Shown here in pieces: positions 45,820 to 55,256 of a DNA stretch of 64,000 nt (positions are counted from its first letter, which is position 1; every line of letters starts with the position of its first letter). Location: the NCBI GenBank assembly GCA_044224905.1, contig JBGAJN010000003.1:620001-684000 (forward strand). Reading direction: 5' to 3'. Under the pieces are notes generated by a model. That model did not search any database. It worked only from the letters and a program-made list of their open reading frames with translations, and had not been told where the DNA came from. The translations under genes were made by a program, and so were the position numbers. The DNA is from JBGAJN01 sp044224905. GTDB lineage: Bacteria; Verrucomicrobiota; Verrucomicrobiia; Limisphaerales; JBGAJN01.

Positions 45820-47969
45820 CCCCTCCTCCGTGCAAACCACTGTTGCAGGATCAACTCCCCGAACAGCAGCACCAACAACGCCCACAACAGGGGCTTCCAA
45901 AACTCGCGACCGAATCGACGCGCGTGATCGAGCGACTTGTACTCGCCCCAGGAATTCGCCACGTCGGCGTTCATTTCCTTCGCGAGGGATTGCAGTTCGC
46001 CATCGGTCAGTTGCGCTAAATCTGATTCCTCACGGGACGCGCTGACCACGAAATGAATGGCGCTGTTGTCCGGCGCTTCGAGTTGGTAGAGGCCCGGCAG
46101 ACCAGTGCGCGCGAATTCGAACACGCCGCGGTTATTTCGATCTTCGATCTTGGTTTCGTGCTTCTTTCCGGCTGGATCCGTCAGCGTCACGATCTTGCCA
46201 ATCTCACTCCGCGGAAAAAATGCGATCAACGGTTTGCCGATCTCCACGTTGCGCGGCGGGAAGATCGACGAGGCGAGATACGTCGCGAGCCGTTGCATGA
46301 GCGGCAAGTATACCGGGCGCGTCGGCAGGTTACTCCAATCCGCATCGCACGCCGTGCTGCAAAACATGACGCGACCTTCGCCGACCTTTTTCTCCACGAG
46401 GAACGGATCCCCCGAGTCGAGCTGCGCGAGAGTGGATATGGTTTCGTTTTGATTGTCCGGCTGCCCGGTCTTGAACCACAAACGAATCTCTGCGTCGGCG
46501 AGATTACCGTTGCGCGGGTCGTTGAAGATCTCCATCGCCGGATGCGTGAAATGTTGCGCGAGCACGCGACCGACCGCGCCGCCTTCGTTCACCGAACCAC
46601 GCAGCGCCGAGAGCGACAGCGGCAACAGTCCAGCCCCTTTCAAAGACTGATTGTACCAATCGGTGTTGCAACGGTTACCAGGGAAAATCAGCAGGCCGCC
46701 GCCTTCGCGCACGAAGAAGCTGAGCTGACTGAGTTGATCGTCGGTCAATCGCTCCACGTTCGCGAGCACACACACGCGCGCGGCGTTCAAGGCGTCGGGC
46801 GTCAACTGATTCGGCAAGATCACCCGGTTCGTAATCAAGTCAGCCAGCTCGACGCGTCCTTGCCCGAACGGCTGCAGCGCGATCTCCATAAAATCCGTCT
46901 CGCCGCGCATCGGCTCTGAACTCGGATCACCATTCACCAGCAGCACCGGAACCTTGTCCCACACAGGAATCGCCGCTTGCGCGACGTTGTCCACCTTCAG
47001 CGAATCCGCATCCGCGAACACCTCGACGACGTGTGAACCGGCGGCCTCGAAGCTATGTGTGAAGAGCAACTGGCGCTGCTCATTCGCCGAGAGTGAAATC
47101 TGGGATGCCGCGCGCTCCTTGCCGTCGACACGGAAATACACGCGCAACTCGGGCCACGCCTTGTCTCCGAAATTGTGCAAGTTCGCGCGGATTTGCATCG
47201 GCTGATTCACGCCCGCGATGAGGCGGGAGAACTCGAGTGACTCCACGGCCACGTTGTCGTGCCCTTCGGCTCCGACGTGGAACAGCGTGACGTGCGGTGG
47301 AATGGGCAGCTTGCGCAAACCGTCCAACGCACGATTGCGCGCGGCAGCCTCGGCCGGCGACCAGTTGATGCGCTGAAAATCGCTCACGAGAAGAATCTCG
47401 CGGAAATTGTGCTGCATCTTGCCGAACAATTGCCCGGCGATGTCGAGCGACGCGGGAATTGCCGCCTTGCCGCCGTCGGCTTCGGATTGATTTAGCAATT
47501 GATTGAGGCGAACGGTGTCCACGCTCGGCGTGACCGAGTTCGCCGCTTCACCGCCAGCCATTGGAATAATCGCCGCATCAGAGCCGCGCGAGAGCCCGGC
47601 GATCTTCTGCGCCGCCACTTGCCGCGCAAGTTGGAACGTCGAGCGCGCTCCGCCGCCGTAATCCATCGAGTAGCTGTTATCGAGCAGGACGACGGTGGAA
47701 CTCTGCGAGTTGCCGACGAGGCTTTGAAAGCTGCGCAGCACCGGACGCGCGAGGCACAGCGCGAGCACGGCGGGGATCAGGCAGCGGATCAGCAGCAGGA
47801 TCAATTGCTCGATGTTGAGCCGGCGCGAATGCTTCTTGATCGTGAGTTCGAGCAGGTGCATCGCGCCCCACTTCACCACGCGGATGCGGCGGCGATTCAG
47901 CAGGTGAATTATGATCGGGATGCTCGCCGCCACGAGACCGCCCAGCAACGCGATGTTGAGGAACGTCAT
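45816..47969 (-). CDS. BatA-type membrane protein with VWA domain
   Basis: 717 residues. It begins with the BatA signature FLNIALLGGLVAASIPIIIHLLNRRR followed by a second helix. A VWA domain with a MIDAS-like DNSYSMDYGG motif is next, then a long beta-rich part with GATase-like loops (GGGLLIFPGN, GRVMFCSTACDADWSN) and a C-terminal membrane helix (LLWALLVLLFGELILQQWFA). Overlaps DUF58 by 4 bases at its start and the next gene by 4 bases at its end. Belongs to the MoxR/DUF58/BatA module; function in envelope maintenance is presumed. Confidence 0.92.
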   Translation of the reverse strand: MTFLNIALLGGLVAASIPIIIHLLNRRRIRVVKWGAMHLLELTIKKHSRRLNIEQLILLLIRCLIPAVLALCLARPVLRSFQSLVGNSQSSTVVLLDNSYSMDYGGGARSTFQLARQVAAQKIAGLSRGSDAAIIPMAGGEAANSVTPSVDTVRLNQLLNQSEADGGKAAIPASLDIAGQLFGKMQHNFREILLVSDFQRINWSPAEAAARNRALDGLRKLPIPPHVTLFHVGAEGHDNVAVESLEFSRLIAGVNQPMQIRANLHNFGDKAWPELRVYFRVDGKERAASQISLSANEQRQLLFTHSFEAAGSHVVEVFADADSLKVDNVAQAAIPVWDKVPVLLVNGDPSSEPMRGETDFMEIALQPFGQGRVELADLITNRVILPNQLTPDALNAARVCVLANVERLTDDQLSQLSFFVREGGGLLIFPGNRCNTDWYNQSLKGAGLLPLSLSALRGSVNEGGAVGRVLAQHFTHPAMEIFNDPRNGNLADAEIRLWFKTGQPDNQNETISTLAQLDSGDPFLVEKKVGEGRVMFCSTACDADWSNLPTRPVYLPLMQRLATYLASSIFPPRNVEIGKPLIAFFPRSEIGKIVTLTDPAGKKHETKIEDRNNRGVFEFARTGLPGLYQLEAPDNSAIHFVVSASREESDLAQLTDGELQSLAKEMNADVANSWGEYKSLDHARRFGREFWKPLLWALLVLLFGELILQQWFARRRG

Positions 47970-48862
47970 GGCTTCCCCAATCTCCGGGTCAGATATTGCG
48001 CGAGCGCCTCAGCGAAAGGCCGGTCGGTGGTCAACTGCACCAGATCGATCCGGTGGCGATGACAGCCGCTGGTGAGTTCCTTTTGGAACTGCGCGAGGTT
48101 TTCGAGGTAAGCATTGCGCAGCGCCGTTGGATGGATTTCGTGATGCACGCCCTCTGTCTCCAGCGATTCGAAGCGCGTGAAGTTCTTGAAGGGAAACTCC
48201 AGTTCATCCGGATCGACAATCTGGAAGATCATGATCTCGTGGCGCGCGTGGCGAAAGTGCGCGAGCGCAGAAACCAGATCAGCCACGTCGCCGAAGCAAT
48301 CCGAGATGATAATGAGCAGGCCGCGCCGATGAATCCGCGGGACGAGATCATGGAAAACTTTTCCGATCTCGGTTTCGCCGCCGGGTTTGGCGCCTTGCAG
48401 TTCTTCCATCAACAGGCGCAAGTGCGGCACGCCATTGCGAGGAGGAATGACGCGGCGCAGTTTGCTGTCGAAGGTGACGAGCCCCACGCTGTCGCGCTGC
48501 TGCAGCATGAGATACGAGAGCGCGGCCGTGAGTCGCGTGGCGTATTCGTGCTTTGTAACGCTCTTGCCCGAGTAGGCCATCGAGCCGCTGCAATCGAGCA
48601 AGATCTGCGCGCGGAGATTCGTCTCCTCCTCGAACTCGCGGACGTAGTAGCGATCGGTCTTGCCGAAAACTTTCCAGTCGAGCCGGCGAATTTCATCGCC
48701 GTGGACGTATTGGCGATGCTGCGCGAACTCCACGCTGAAGCCCTTGTGCGGCGAGCGGTGGAGTCCCGTGTAGAAGCCCTCGACCACGAGCCGCGCGACG
48801 ACTTGCAGGTTCGCAATCTTCTGCAAATCCGCCGCGGTGAGGAAATCGGCTACATGCGCCAT
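47966..48862 (-). CDS. DUF58 (VWA-like) protein
   Basis: 298 residues, soluble. The DUF58 block HRQYVHGDEIRRLDWKVFGKTDRYYVREFEEETNL is intact, followed by a VWA-like MIDAS LLDCSGSMAYSG. These proteins are nearly always encoded after a MoxR ATPase. The start is 3 bases after the MoxR stop and its end overlaps BatA by 4 bases. It probably couples the ATPase to the membrane partners. Confidence 0.95.
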   Translation of the reverse strand: MAHVADFLTAADLQKIANLQVVARLVVEGFYTGLHRSPHKGFSVEFAQHRQYVHGDEIRRLDWKVFGKTDRYYVREFEEETNLRAQILLDCSGSMAYSGKSVTKHEYATRLTAALSYLMLQQRDSVGLVTFDSKLRRVIPPRNGVPHLRLLMEELQGAKPGGETEIGKVFHDLVPRIHRRGLLIIISDCFGDVADLVSALAHFRHARHEIMIFQIVDPDELEFPFKNFTRFESLETEGVHHEIHPTALRNAYLENLAQFQKELTSGCHRHRIDLVQLTTDRPFAEALAQYLTRRLGKP

Positions 48863-48865
48863 CGG

Positions 48866-50053
48866 CTAGATGATCGATTGAGCTTCCGGCTTCGGCACAG
48901 CCTCGAGGAGTTTACCAATGATCTGATCCACCGTGACGCCTTCGGCCTCGGCATTGAATGTCGGCACGATACGATGGCGGAGCACGGGATACGCGAGCGC
49001 TTTGATGTCGTCGGTCGTGACGTGGAAACGACCGCGCAGGATCGCGTGAATTTTTCCACCGAGAATCAGGTGCTGGCACGCGCGCGGCCCCGGGCCCCAG
49101 GCGACCAACTCTTTCACGAACGCCGGCGCGGTCGCTTCATCGGGCCGACTGCGGCGCACGAGATCGAGCACGAAATCCATCACGTGATCGGGAACGGGCA
49201 CCCGCCGGACGATCTGCTGGCATTGCATGATGTCTTTGCCATTAATGACCGGCTCGAGCTTTGCGGAATAGGAACTTGTGGTGCGCTCGATGATGAGGCG
49301 TTCCTGATCGCGGTCGGGATAATCGACTTTGACGTGGAACATGAAGCGATCCTTCTGCGCTTCGGGCAGCGGATACGTGCCTTCCTGCTCGACGGGATTT
49401 TGCGTCGCGAGCACGAAGAATGGTTCTTCGAGCTTATACGATTCGCCGCCGACGGTGACGGAATGTTCCTGCATCGCTTCGAGCAACGCGGCTTGGGTCT
49501 TCGGTGGCGAGCGGTTGATTTCGTCCGCGAGAATCATCTGCGCAAAAATCGGTCCCTTCATGAAGACGAGGCGACGATGACCGGTCTTGGGATCTTCCTG
49601 AATGATGTCGGTGCCGGTGATATCCGCGGGCATCAGGTCGGGAGTGAATTGCACGCGCCGGAACGAGAGCTGCATCACGTCGGCGAGGCTGCGAACCATG
49701 TAAGTTTTCGCGAGGCCGGGCACGCCTTCGAGCAAACAGTGGCTGCGGCCGAACACCGCGATGATCAGTTGCTCGATCACCTTTTCCTGGCCGACGATGA
49801 GCTTGGCAACTTCCTTTGTGATGCGTTCGTAGGAATCGCGGAGGCGTCGCGCAAATTGCTCGTCGTCGGGCGTGACCGTTGCGGCGGCTTTGTCGCCATT
49901 GCCGTTCGCCGGTGCCGTCGAAGGATTCGCCGCGCCGGTCGGCGGGATAGTGATGGCGCTGGAGCAAGTGGGGCATTTGATTTCCATGCCGACCCACGAA
50001 TCATCGACGCCGATGCTCTGTCCGCACTTGGCGCAGTTGAACAAAATTTCCAT
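48866..50053 (-). CDS. MoxR-family AAA+ ATPase with N-terminal zinc ribbon
   Basis: 395 residues. The first 35 residues form a CxxC-x16-CxxC zinc-ribbon-like element (Cys7, Cys10, Cys27, Cys30; FNCAKCGQSIGVDDSW), joined by a Pro/Ala/Asn-rich linker to the AAA+ core. The core has the MoxR-type Walker A GVPGLAKT (110-117), Walker B MILADEINRSPPKTQAALLEAMQE, sensor VLATQNPVEQEGTYPLPEAQKDRF and a C-terminal lid. MoxR ATPases act as chaperones in assembly of membrane or metalloenzyme complexes. The frame stays open to 50170, but the ATG at 50053 gives the zinc ribbon at the N-terminus. First core gene of the operon. Confidence 0.95.
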   Translation of the reverse strand: MEILFNCAKCGQSIGVDDSWVGMEIKCPTCSSAITIPPTGAANPSTAPANGNGDKAAATVTPDDEQFARRLRDSYERITKEVAKLIVGQEKVIEQLIIAVFGRSHCLLEGVPGLAKTYMVRSLADVMQLSFRRVQFTPDLMPADITGTDIIQEDPKTGHRRLVFMKGPIFAQMILADEINRSPPKTQAALLEAMQEHSVTVGGESYKLEEPFFVLATQNPVEQEGTYPLPEAQKDRFMFHVKVDYPDRDQERLIIERTTSSYSAKLEPVINGKDIMQCQQIVRRVPVPDHVMDFVLDLVRRSRPDEATAPAFVKELVAWGPGPRACQHLILGGKIHAILRGRFHVTTDDIKALAYPVLRHRIVPTFNAEAEGVTVDQIIGKLLEAVPKPEAQSII

Positions 50054-50153
50054 AAAGCGCGCCCATTGGGCACAAACAAAGTGCGGGGCGACGGCAGATA
50101 AAAACCCGAATCCATCCAAATGACAAGCGGCTTGGCGCCAAACCTCGCACGCG

Positions 50154-50756
50154 TCACTTTTCCGGCTCACGCCAGAAGCGGCCCATCTCGAGGAACGTGA
50201 ACGACGCAGACCATGCGATCAACACCACACCGCTCAAAGCCTCTTGCGCCGCGAGGAAACGGATCGGCCCCACGGGCACGATATCCCCGTAACCGACCGT
50301 CGCATACGTAACGAAGGAGAAATAGACGTAATCGAGCCAGCCTTCCTGAAGTTTGCCTTGAAGATGACCAAACGTTCCGCGCCGATCGACGAGCCCATAC
50401 CCAAGCGCGTAAAGCCAAATCTCGATCAGGTGAACTATCATCAAACCGAGAATCAGGATCAGCACCCGGGTGCGATGCAGTTTCCGTAAGTGCGAGAGAA
50501 AATGAGAAAGCCACTTGAGCACTTCGTAGTGCAACAGCACGCACACCACGACCGCGACGATGCTGATTAAGGCTATTCCATATTGACCGTGGGTAAAACC
50601 ACCAACGCGGACGGCGGGCAGAACCGCAGCGTTGGCATCTGACAGATCACCTTTTTGCGCCCACACCGGCCAAATCAGGCAATCCAACACTGCCGCGAAC
50701 ACAACGGCTCCCCAGCCAAGCGCAAAGGCTCGTTGAATAAAGTTTTCGCGTGGCAT
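50154..50756 (-). CDS. Two-TM-type potassium channel-like protein
   Basis: 200 residues. Hydrophobic segments occur near residues 10-33, 60-78 and 98-120, then a pore loop and a last helix (about 170-190). The selectivity filter TVGYGD is intact at residues 153-158 (YATVGYGDIVP). No C-terminal RCK/TrkA domain is attached, so gating is not apparent. It lies 100 bases upstream of the zinc-ribbon MoxR gene on the same strand; whether they share a transcript is unclear. Probably conducts K+. Confidence 0.88.
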   Translation of the reverse strand: MPRENFIQRAFALGWGAVVFAAVLDCLIWPVWAQKGDLSDANAAVLPAVRVGGFTHGQYGIALISIVAVVVCVLLHYEVLKWLSHFLSHLRKLHRTRVLILILGLMIVHLIEIWLYALGYGLVDRRGTFGHLQGKLQEGWLDYVYFSFVTYATVGYGDIVPVGPIRFLAAQEALSGVVLIAWSASFTFLEMGRFWREPEK

Positions 50757-50905
50757 TCAACAGGAATGGACTGCCAGAGAACAATCCACACTTCGCCATG
50801 ATTGGCTTTCCTTGCACCTCAGTTGCGCGGCGTGTTTTCGATAAATTTCGCGGTTGGTGAACAAAGTTATTTTCAAGCCCGACGAATCCTTTACGGTGTT
50901 CGCAG

Positions 50906-51388
50906 ATGAGCGGTGACGCCGACAACAACACGAGCGCCGGTTTGCTGATGTATCGTTTCCGCAACGCGGAGATGGAAGTATTGCTGGCGCATCCTGGCGG
51001 TCCGTTCTGGCGCAACAAAGACGCCGGCGCGTGGACGATTCCCAAAGGCCGGATTAAACGCGGCGAAGATTTCCTCGCCGCAGCGCAACGCGAATTTGAA
51101 GAGGAGACCGGCATCAAACCGCAGCCGCCCTTTCTCGAACTGCCGCCCGTGAGGCAAAAGTCCGGCAAACTCGTTTACGCGTGGGCGTTCGCCGGCGACT
51201 GCGATCCCCAGGCGATCCGCAGCAACACCTTTGAGATGGAATGGCCGCCGAAGTCGGGTCGCCTGATTCAAGTCCCAGAGATCGATCGCGCCGAGTTCTT
51301 CGCCGTGTCCGCCGCCCGCAGCCGAATCAACCCGGCACAGATGCAGTTGCTGCTGAATTTGGCCGCCACCGTAGGCGTCCGAAAATGA
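50906..51388 (+). CDS. Nudix hydrolase
   Basis: 160 residues. The Nudix box is GRIKRGEDFLAAAQREFEEETGIKP, with catalytic Glu residues in REFEEETG. The N-terminus (AGLLMYRFRNAEMEVLLAHPGGPFW) and the GAWTIPKGRI segment are typical of the Nudix subgroup that acts on diadenosine polyphosphates or NTP derivatives. No other domain. It is divergent from the channel gene, with about 150 bases between them, and lies 70 bases before the DUF1549 gene. Confidence 0.9.
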   Translation: MSGDADNNTSAGLLMYRFRNAEMEVLLAHPGGPFWRNKDAGAWTIPKGRIKRGEDFLAAAQREFEEETGIKPQPPFLELPPVRQKSGKLVYAWAFAGDCDPQAIRSNTFEMEWPPKSGRLIQVPEIDRAEFFAVSAARSRINPAQMQLLLNLAATVGVRK

Positions 51389-51458
51389 GGCTACCGCGAG
51401 CCCGTCCGTAAGTCGCGCATGCTTGCAATCATCGCAGAAACAGCAACCTTAGCTGTCA

Positions 51459-53708
51459 TTGAAGCCACCACAGCACCAGTCGGGTCAGTCGTCCGCGTCG
51501 CGTCGGATCGCGACTGCGGTGGCGTTACTCCAACTCGTCGCAGCGGCAGCGACCGGCGGAGAAGTCTCCTTTCGCAACGACGTCATGGCCGTCATGTCGA
51601 AAGCCGGTTGCAACATGGGCGCCTGCCACGGCAACGCCAACGGCAAAGCTTCATTCAAACTTTCTCTGCGCGGACAGGATCCCGATCTCGATCTCCTCGC
51701 ACTGACGCACGATCAGTTCGCCCGCCGCGTCAATCCGCTCGAACCCGATCAGAGCCTGCTCCTCCTCAAAGCAACCGCTGCGCTCGCGCACGAAGGCGGT
51801 CAACGCTTCAAGAAGGATTCCGACGAGTATCAAATGGTCCGCCGCTGGATCGCCGACGGCATGCGCGATGATCTCGCGACGGCTCCCAAGCTCACCAAGA
51901 TCGAAGTCACGCCGCGCGAACAAATCGTTGTCGAGCCAGCTGGCAAGGTGCAGTTGAAGGCGAAGGCGACGTTTTCCGATGGCAGCAAGCGCGACATCAC
52001 CAAGATCGCCGTGTACGAACCGGCCAACACGCTCGTGAAAGTTTCCGCCGATGGCCTCGTCACGCGCGATCGCTTCGGCGAATGCACCGTGCTCGTGCGT
52101 TATCTCGATCAGCAATTACCCGTTCGTCTGGCATTCGTTCCCGCCCGGCCGGATTTCAAGTGGCAGGAACTCACGCTAAATAATTACGTCGACGAGAACA
52201 TCTTCACCAAGCTCCGCTCGCTGCGCACGAATCCCTCGCCGCTCTGCAATGACGAGACGTTTCAGCGCCGCGCGTTTCTCGACTTGCTCGGCATTCTTCC
52301 CACCGCTGACGAAGCGCGCGCCTTCCTGAAGGATCAGCGGCCCAACAAACGCGCGCTGCTCGTGGACAAATTGCTCACGCGCCCGGAATTCGCTGACTAC
52401 TGGGCGCTCAAGTGGTCCGACCTGCTGAAGGTCGAGGAGCACCAGCTCGACGCGACCGGCGTCGCGAAGTTTCACGGTTGGATTCGCCAAAGCATCGCGG
52501 ACAACAAGCCGCTCAACCTCTTCGCGAGCGAGTTGATTGCCAGCCGAGGCAGCACTTACAGCAATGCCCCGGCGAATTACTACCGCGCCAGCCGCGATCC
52601 CATAAGCCGCGCGGAGGGCACGGCGCAGCTCTTCCTCGGCACACGCCTCAACTGCGCGCAATGCCACAATCATCCGTTCGATCGCTGGTCGCAGGACGAT
52701 TACTACAACTGGGCCGGACTCTTCGCGCGCGTCGATTATAAGATCCTCGAGAACAAGCCCGGCGACAAAATCGACAAGCACGAATTCAAGGGCGAGCAGG
52801 TCGTGTTCATCGCGAAGACGGGTGAGGTGAAGAATCCGCGCACTGGCAAAGCGGCATCACCTAAATTCCTCGGCGCCGAAAAACCGAAAGTCACCGACCA
52901 CCATGACGAACTGCAAGCGCTTGCCGATTGGATCGCGAGCCCGAAGAATCCGTTCTTCGCGCGCACGCAGGTGAATCGCATCTGGTTTCACTTGCTGGGC
53001 CGCGGCCTCGTTGATCCCGTGGACGATTTTCGCGCGACCAATCCCGCTACCCACCCCGCCCTGCTCGAAGCGCTCGCGCAGGATTTCGTCGAGCACAAGT
53101 TCGACCTTCAATATCTGATTCGCACGATCATGAATTCGCGCGCGTATCAACTTTCCTCCGAACCGAACGCGACCAATGCCGACGACGAGTTGAATTATTC
53201 GCACAACACGATTCGCCGCCTGACCGCCGAGCAATTGATCGATTGTCAGGCGCAGGTCGCCGGCGTGCCGTTGAAATTGAACGGCCTGCCCGAGATGCAA
53301 CGCGTCGCGCAGCTGCCCGGCGCCTTGCCGCAGAAACGCCGCAGCGAAGTCTCCGTGGGCATCGAACAATTCTTGAAAGTCTTCGGCAAACCGCAGCGCC
53401 TGCTCACCTCGGAATGCGAACGTTCGAACGAAACCACGCTGGGCCAGGCCTTCCAACTCGTCAGCGGACCGACGGTGAATGAATTAATCACGTCGCCGAA
53501 CAACCGGCTCGCCAAGTTGCTCGCGTCGGGCAAGGCAAATCACGAAGTGATCGAGGAGCTCTACTGGACCGCGTTGACACGGGCGCCAGCGGCGAGCGAG
53601 TTGCAAAAAGCCTACGCGCATCTCGACGCCGCGAAAGACCGCCGCAGCGGGCTCGAAGATTTGCTGTGGAGCCTGCTCAACGCGAAGGAATTTATTTTGC
53701 GCAAATAG
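51459..53708 (+). CDS. Exported DUF1549/DUF1553 protein with BIG2-like domain and CX4CH motif
   Basis: 749 residues. The start is TTG at 51459; an in-frame TAG at 51450-51452 rules out a longer protein, and no ATG precedes the signal helix. After the signal region comes an N-terminal segment with GCNMGACHG (CX4CH, an atypical haem-like spacing). An Ig-like BIG2-type part (ITPREQ... VQLKAKATFSDGSKRDITK) follows. Then DUF1549 has the motif NCAQCHNHPFDRW (CxxCH), and DUF1553 has HTLTRTQVNRIWFHLLGRGLVDPVDDF-type sequence near residue 510. This family is a hallmark of planctomycetes and verrucomicrobia; the reaction is unknown. Followed after 27 bases by a DUF1501 gene. Confidence 0.94.
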   Translation: MKPPQHQSGQSSASRRIATAVALLQLVAAAATGGEVSFRNDVMAVMSKAGCNMGACHGNANGKASFKLSLRGQDPDLDLLALTHDQFARRVNPLEPDQSLLLLKATAALAHEGGQRFKKDSDEYQMVRRWIADGMRDDLATAPKLTKIEVTPREQIVVEPAGKVQLKAKATFSDGSKRDITKIAVYEPANTLVKVSADGLVTRDRFGECTVLVRYLDQQLPVRLAFVPARPDFKWQELTLNNYVDENIFTKLRSLRTNPSPLCNDETFQRRAFLDLLGILPTADEARAFLKDQRPNKRALLVDKLLTRPEFADYWALKWSDLLKVEEHQLDATGVAKFHGWIRQSIADNKPLNLFASELIASRGSTYSNAPANYYRASRDPISRAEGTAQLFLGTRLNCAQCHNHPFDRWSQDDYYNWAGLFARVDYKILENKPGDKIDKHEFKGEQVVFIAKTGEVKNPRTGKAASPKFLGAEKPKVTDHHDELQALADWIASPKNPFFARTQVNRIWFHLLGRGLVDPVDDFRATNPATHPALLEALAQDFVEHKFDLQYLIRTIMNSRAYQLSSEPNATNADDELNYSHNTIRRLTAEQLIDCQAQVAGVPLKLNGLPEMQRVAQLPGALPQKRRSEVSVGIEQFLKVFGKPQRLLTSECERSNETTLGQAFQLVSGPTVNELITSPNNRLAKLLASGKANHEVIEELYWTALTRAPAASELQKAYAHLDAAKDRRSGLEDLLWSLLNAKEFILRK

Positions 53709-53735
53709 CCCCTGGCAACAACCCGTCCAACACTC

Positions 53736-55142
53736 GTGAGCCAGATCATCAAACCATTTTCCTGTCCCGGCTTCGATCAAGTCGCGTTATCCCGTCGCAC
53801 GATGATCAAAGTCGGCGGCATGGGCTTGCTCGGACTGACCGTTCCGAAGTTGCTCGCTGCGGAAGCGAAGACGGGCAAGCGCCCCAAGGCGCGCGCGAAG
53901 TCGGTGATCTTTCTTTTCCAATGGGGTGGGCCGTCGCACATCGATATGTTCGACATGAAGCCCGACGCGCCTGAAGGCGTGCGCGGACCCCACAAGCCGA
54001 TTTCCAGCAGCGCCGACGGCATTCAAGTCAGCGAACATTTGCCGAAGACTGCGAAGATCATGGACAAGGTGACCCTCATCCGGTCCATGCATCACACGAT
54101 GAAGAATCACAACTCCGCCGGCTATTACGCGCTGAGCGGACACTCGCCGGCCACGGATGATCAACGCCTACGCGATTCCATCGATCTTTATCCCGCCTAC
54201 GGATCGACCGTCGATCGCCTCGCGCCCACGAGCGGCGATATTCCGACCTCCGTCGCGTATCCGTATGTGATCTCGGACGGCTCGACCACGCCCGGCCAGC
54301 ACGCGAGCTTCCTCGGCAAGGCGCACGATCCCCTGCTCTTCACGCAAGATCCGAACGACGCCAATTTCAAACTGCCGGAGCTCAGCCTCCCCGCGAACAT
54401 GAGTTTCGAGCGGCTGCAATCCCGCCGTGAATTGCAGAAGGTCATCGACGCGCAATCGCGCATGCTCGATTACTCGGCCGCCGCGCGCGGGCTGGATGAC
54501 TATTACGACAAGGCGCTCGCGATGTTGCATTCGCCCAAGCTGCGCAATGCCTTCAACCTTTCCGCCGAACCCGACGCCGTGCGCGAAGCCTACGGCCGCA
54601 ACACCTACGGCCAGGGTTGCCTCCTCGCGCGCCGCCTTGTGGAAACGGGCGTGAAGTTTGTCACCGTTTATTTTGCCAGCAGCATCGGCGGGCAGAGCAC
54701 GACCAGCGGCGGCTGGGACACGCACGGGTTCAACAACACCCGCATGTATCCGATTATCGAGAAGTATCACCTCCCGATGACCGAGCAATCCCTGCCCACG
54801 CTGCTCAACGACTTGGATCAACGCGGCCTGCTCGACACTACGCTCGTCGTGTGGATGGGCGAATTCGGCCGCACGCCGAACATCAACAAGAACGTGAGCC
54901 GCGACCATTGGCCGCAATGCTATACCACGTTGCTCGCCGGCGGCGGCGTGAAGCGCGGCTTTGTTTACGGTGCATCCGACAAGAACGGCGCTTATCCCGC
55001 CGAAAACCCCGTCCGCCCAGACGACCTCGCCGCAACGATCTATCATCTCCTTGGCATCGACCCGCACACGGAACTCTACAACACGCAAAATCGTCCCGTG
55101 ATGATCACCGATGGCAAACCAGTAATGGGTGTCATCGCGTAA
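53736..55142 (+). CDS. Tat-exported DUF1501 protein
   Basis: 468 residues with a GTG start. A Tat-like signal is present (LSRRTMIKVGGMGLLGLTV). DUF1501 is in the alkaline-phosphatase/sulfatase superfamily; marks here are IFLFQWGGPSHIDMFDMKPDAP, GWDTHGFNNTRMYPII, VVWMGEFGRTPNINKNVSRDHWP and LAGGGVKRGFVYGASD. It always travels with DUF1549/DUF1553 in PVC genomes, as here. No enzymatic activity is established for the pair. Confidence 0.94.
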   Translation: MSQIIKPFSCPGFDQVALSRRTMIKVGGMGLLGLTVPKLLAAEAKTGKRPKARAKSVIFLFQWGGPSHIDMFDMKPDAPEGVRGPHKPISSSADGIQVSEHLPKTAKIMDKVTLIRSMHHTMKNHNSAGYYALSGHSPATDDQRLRDSIDLYPAYGSTVDRLAPTSGDIPTSVAYPYVISDGSTTPGQHASFLGKAHDPLLFTQDPNDANFKLPELSLPANMSFERLQSRRELQKVIDAQSRMLDYSAAARGLDDYYDKALAMLHSPKLRNAFNLSAEPDAVREAYGRNTYGQGCLLARRLVETGVKFVTVYFASSIGGQSTTSGGWDTHGFNNTRMYPIIEKYHLPMTEQSLPTLLNDLDQRGLLDTTLVVWMGEFGRTPNINKNVSRDHWPQCYTTLLAGGGVKRGFVYGASDKNGAYPAENPVRPDDLAATIYHLLGIDPHTELYNTQNRPVMITDGKPVMGVIA

Positions 55143-55256
55143 AAACAGAAACTCCAGATCGCCTTCATTACTTGGGAGAGCATCCAGCTTTCCGTCCCCG
55201 GAAGTGGACCGAAGATTAGTTAGCCTTTTCGGACCGCCGCATCCGATGCTATCCGT

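Noticed and set aside
44149..45927. Plus-strand frame of about 590 codons opposite the VWA-type protein
   Set aside because: Arg/His-rich antisense shadow without domain or start context.
43069..50053. MoxR-VWA genes as a phage-defence (MoxR-VWA type) system
   Set aside because: The DUF58 and BatA content is that of the common envelope-associated MoxR module; no effector, nuclease or mobile context is present.
47996..50101. Very long open frame (about 700 codons) on the plus strand
   Set aside because: It lies antisense across the DUF58 and MoxR genes. The translated sequence is rich in Arg/His/Ala with no recognisable domain, as expected from GC-rich coding DNA read on the other strand.
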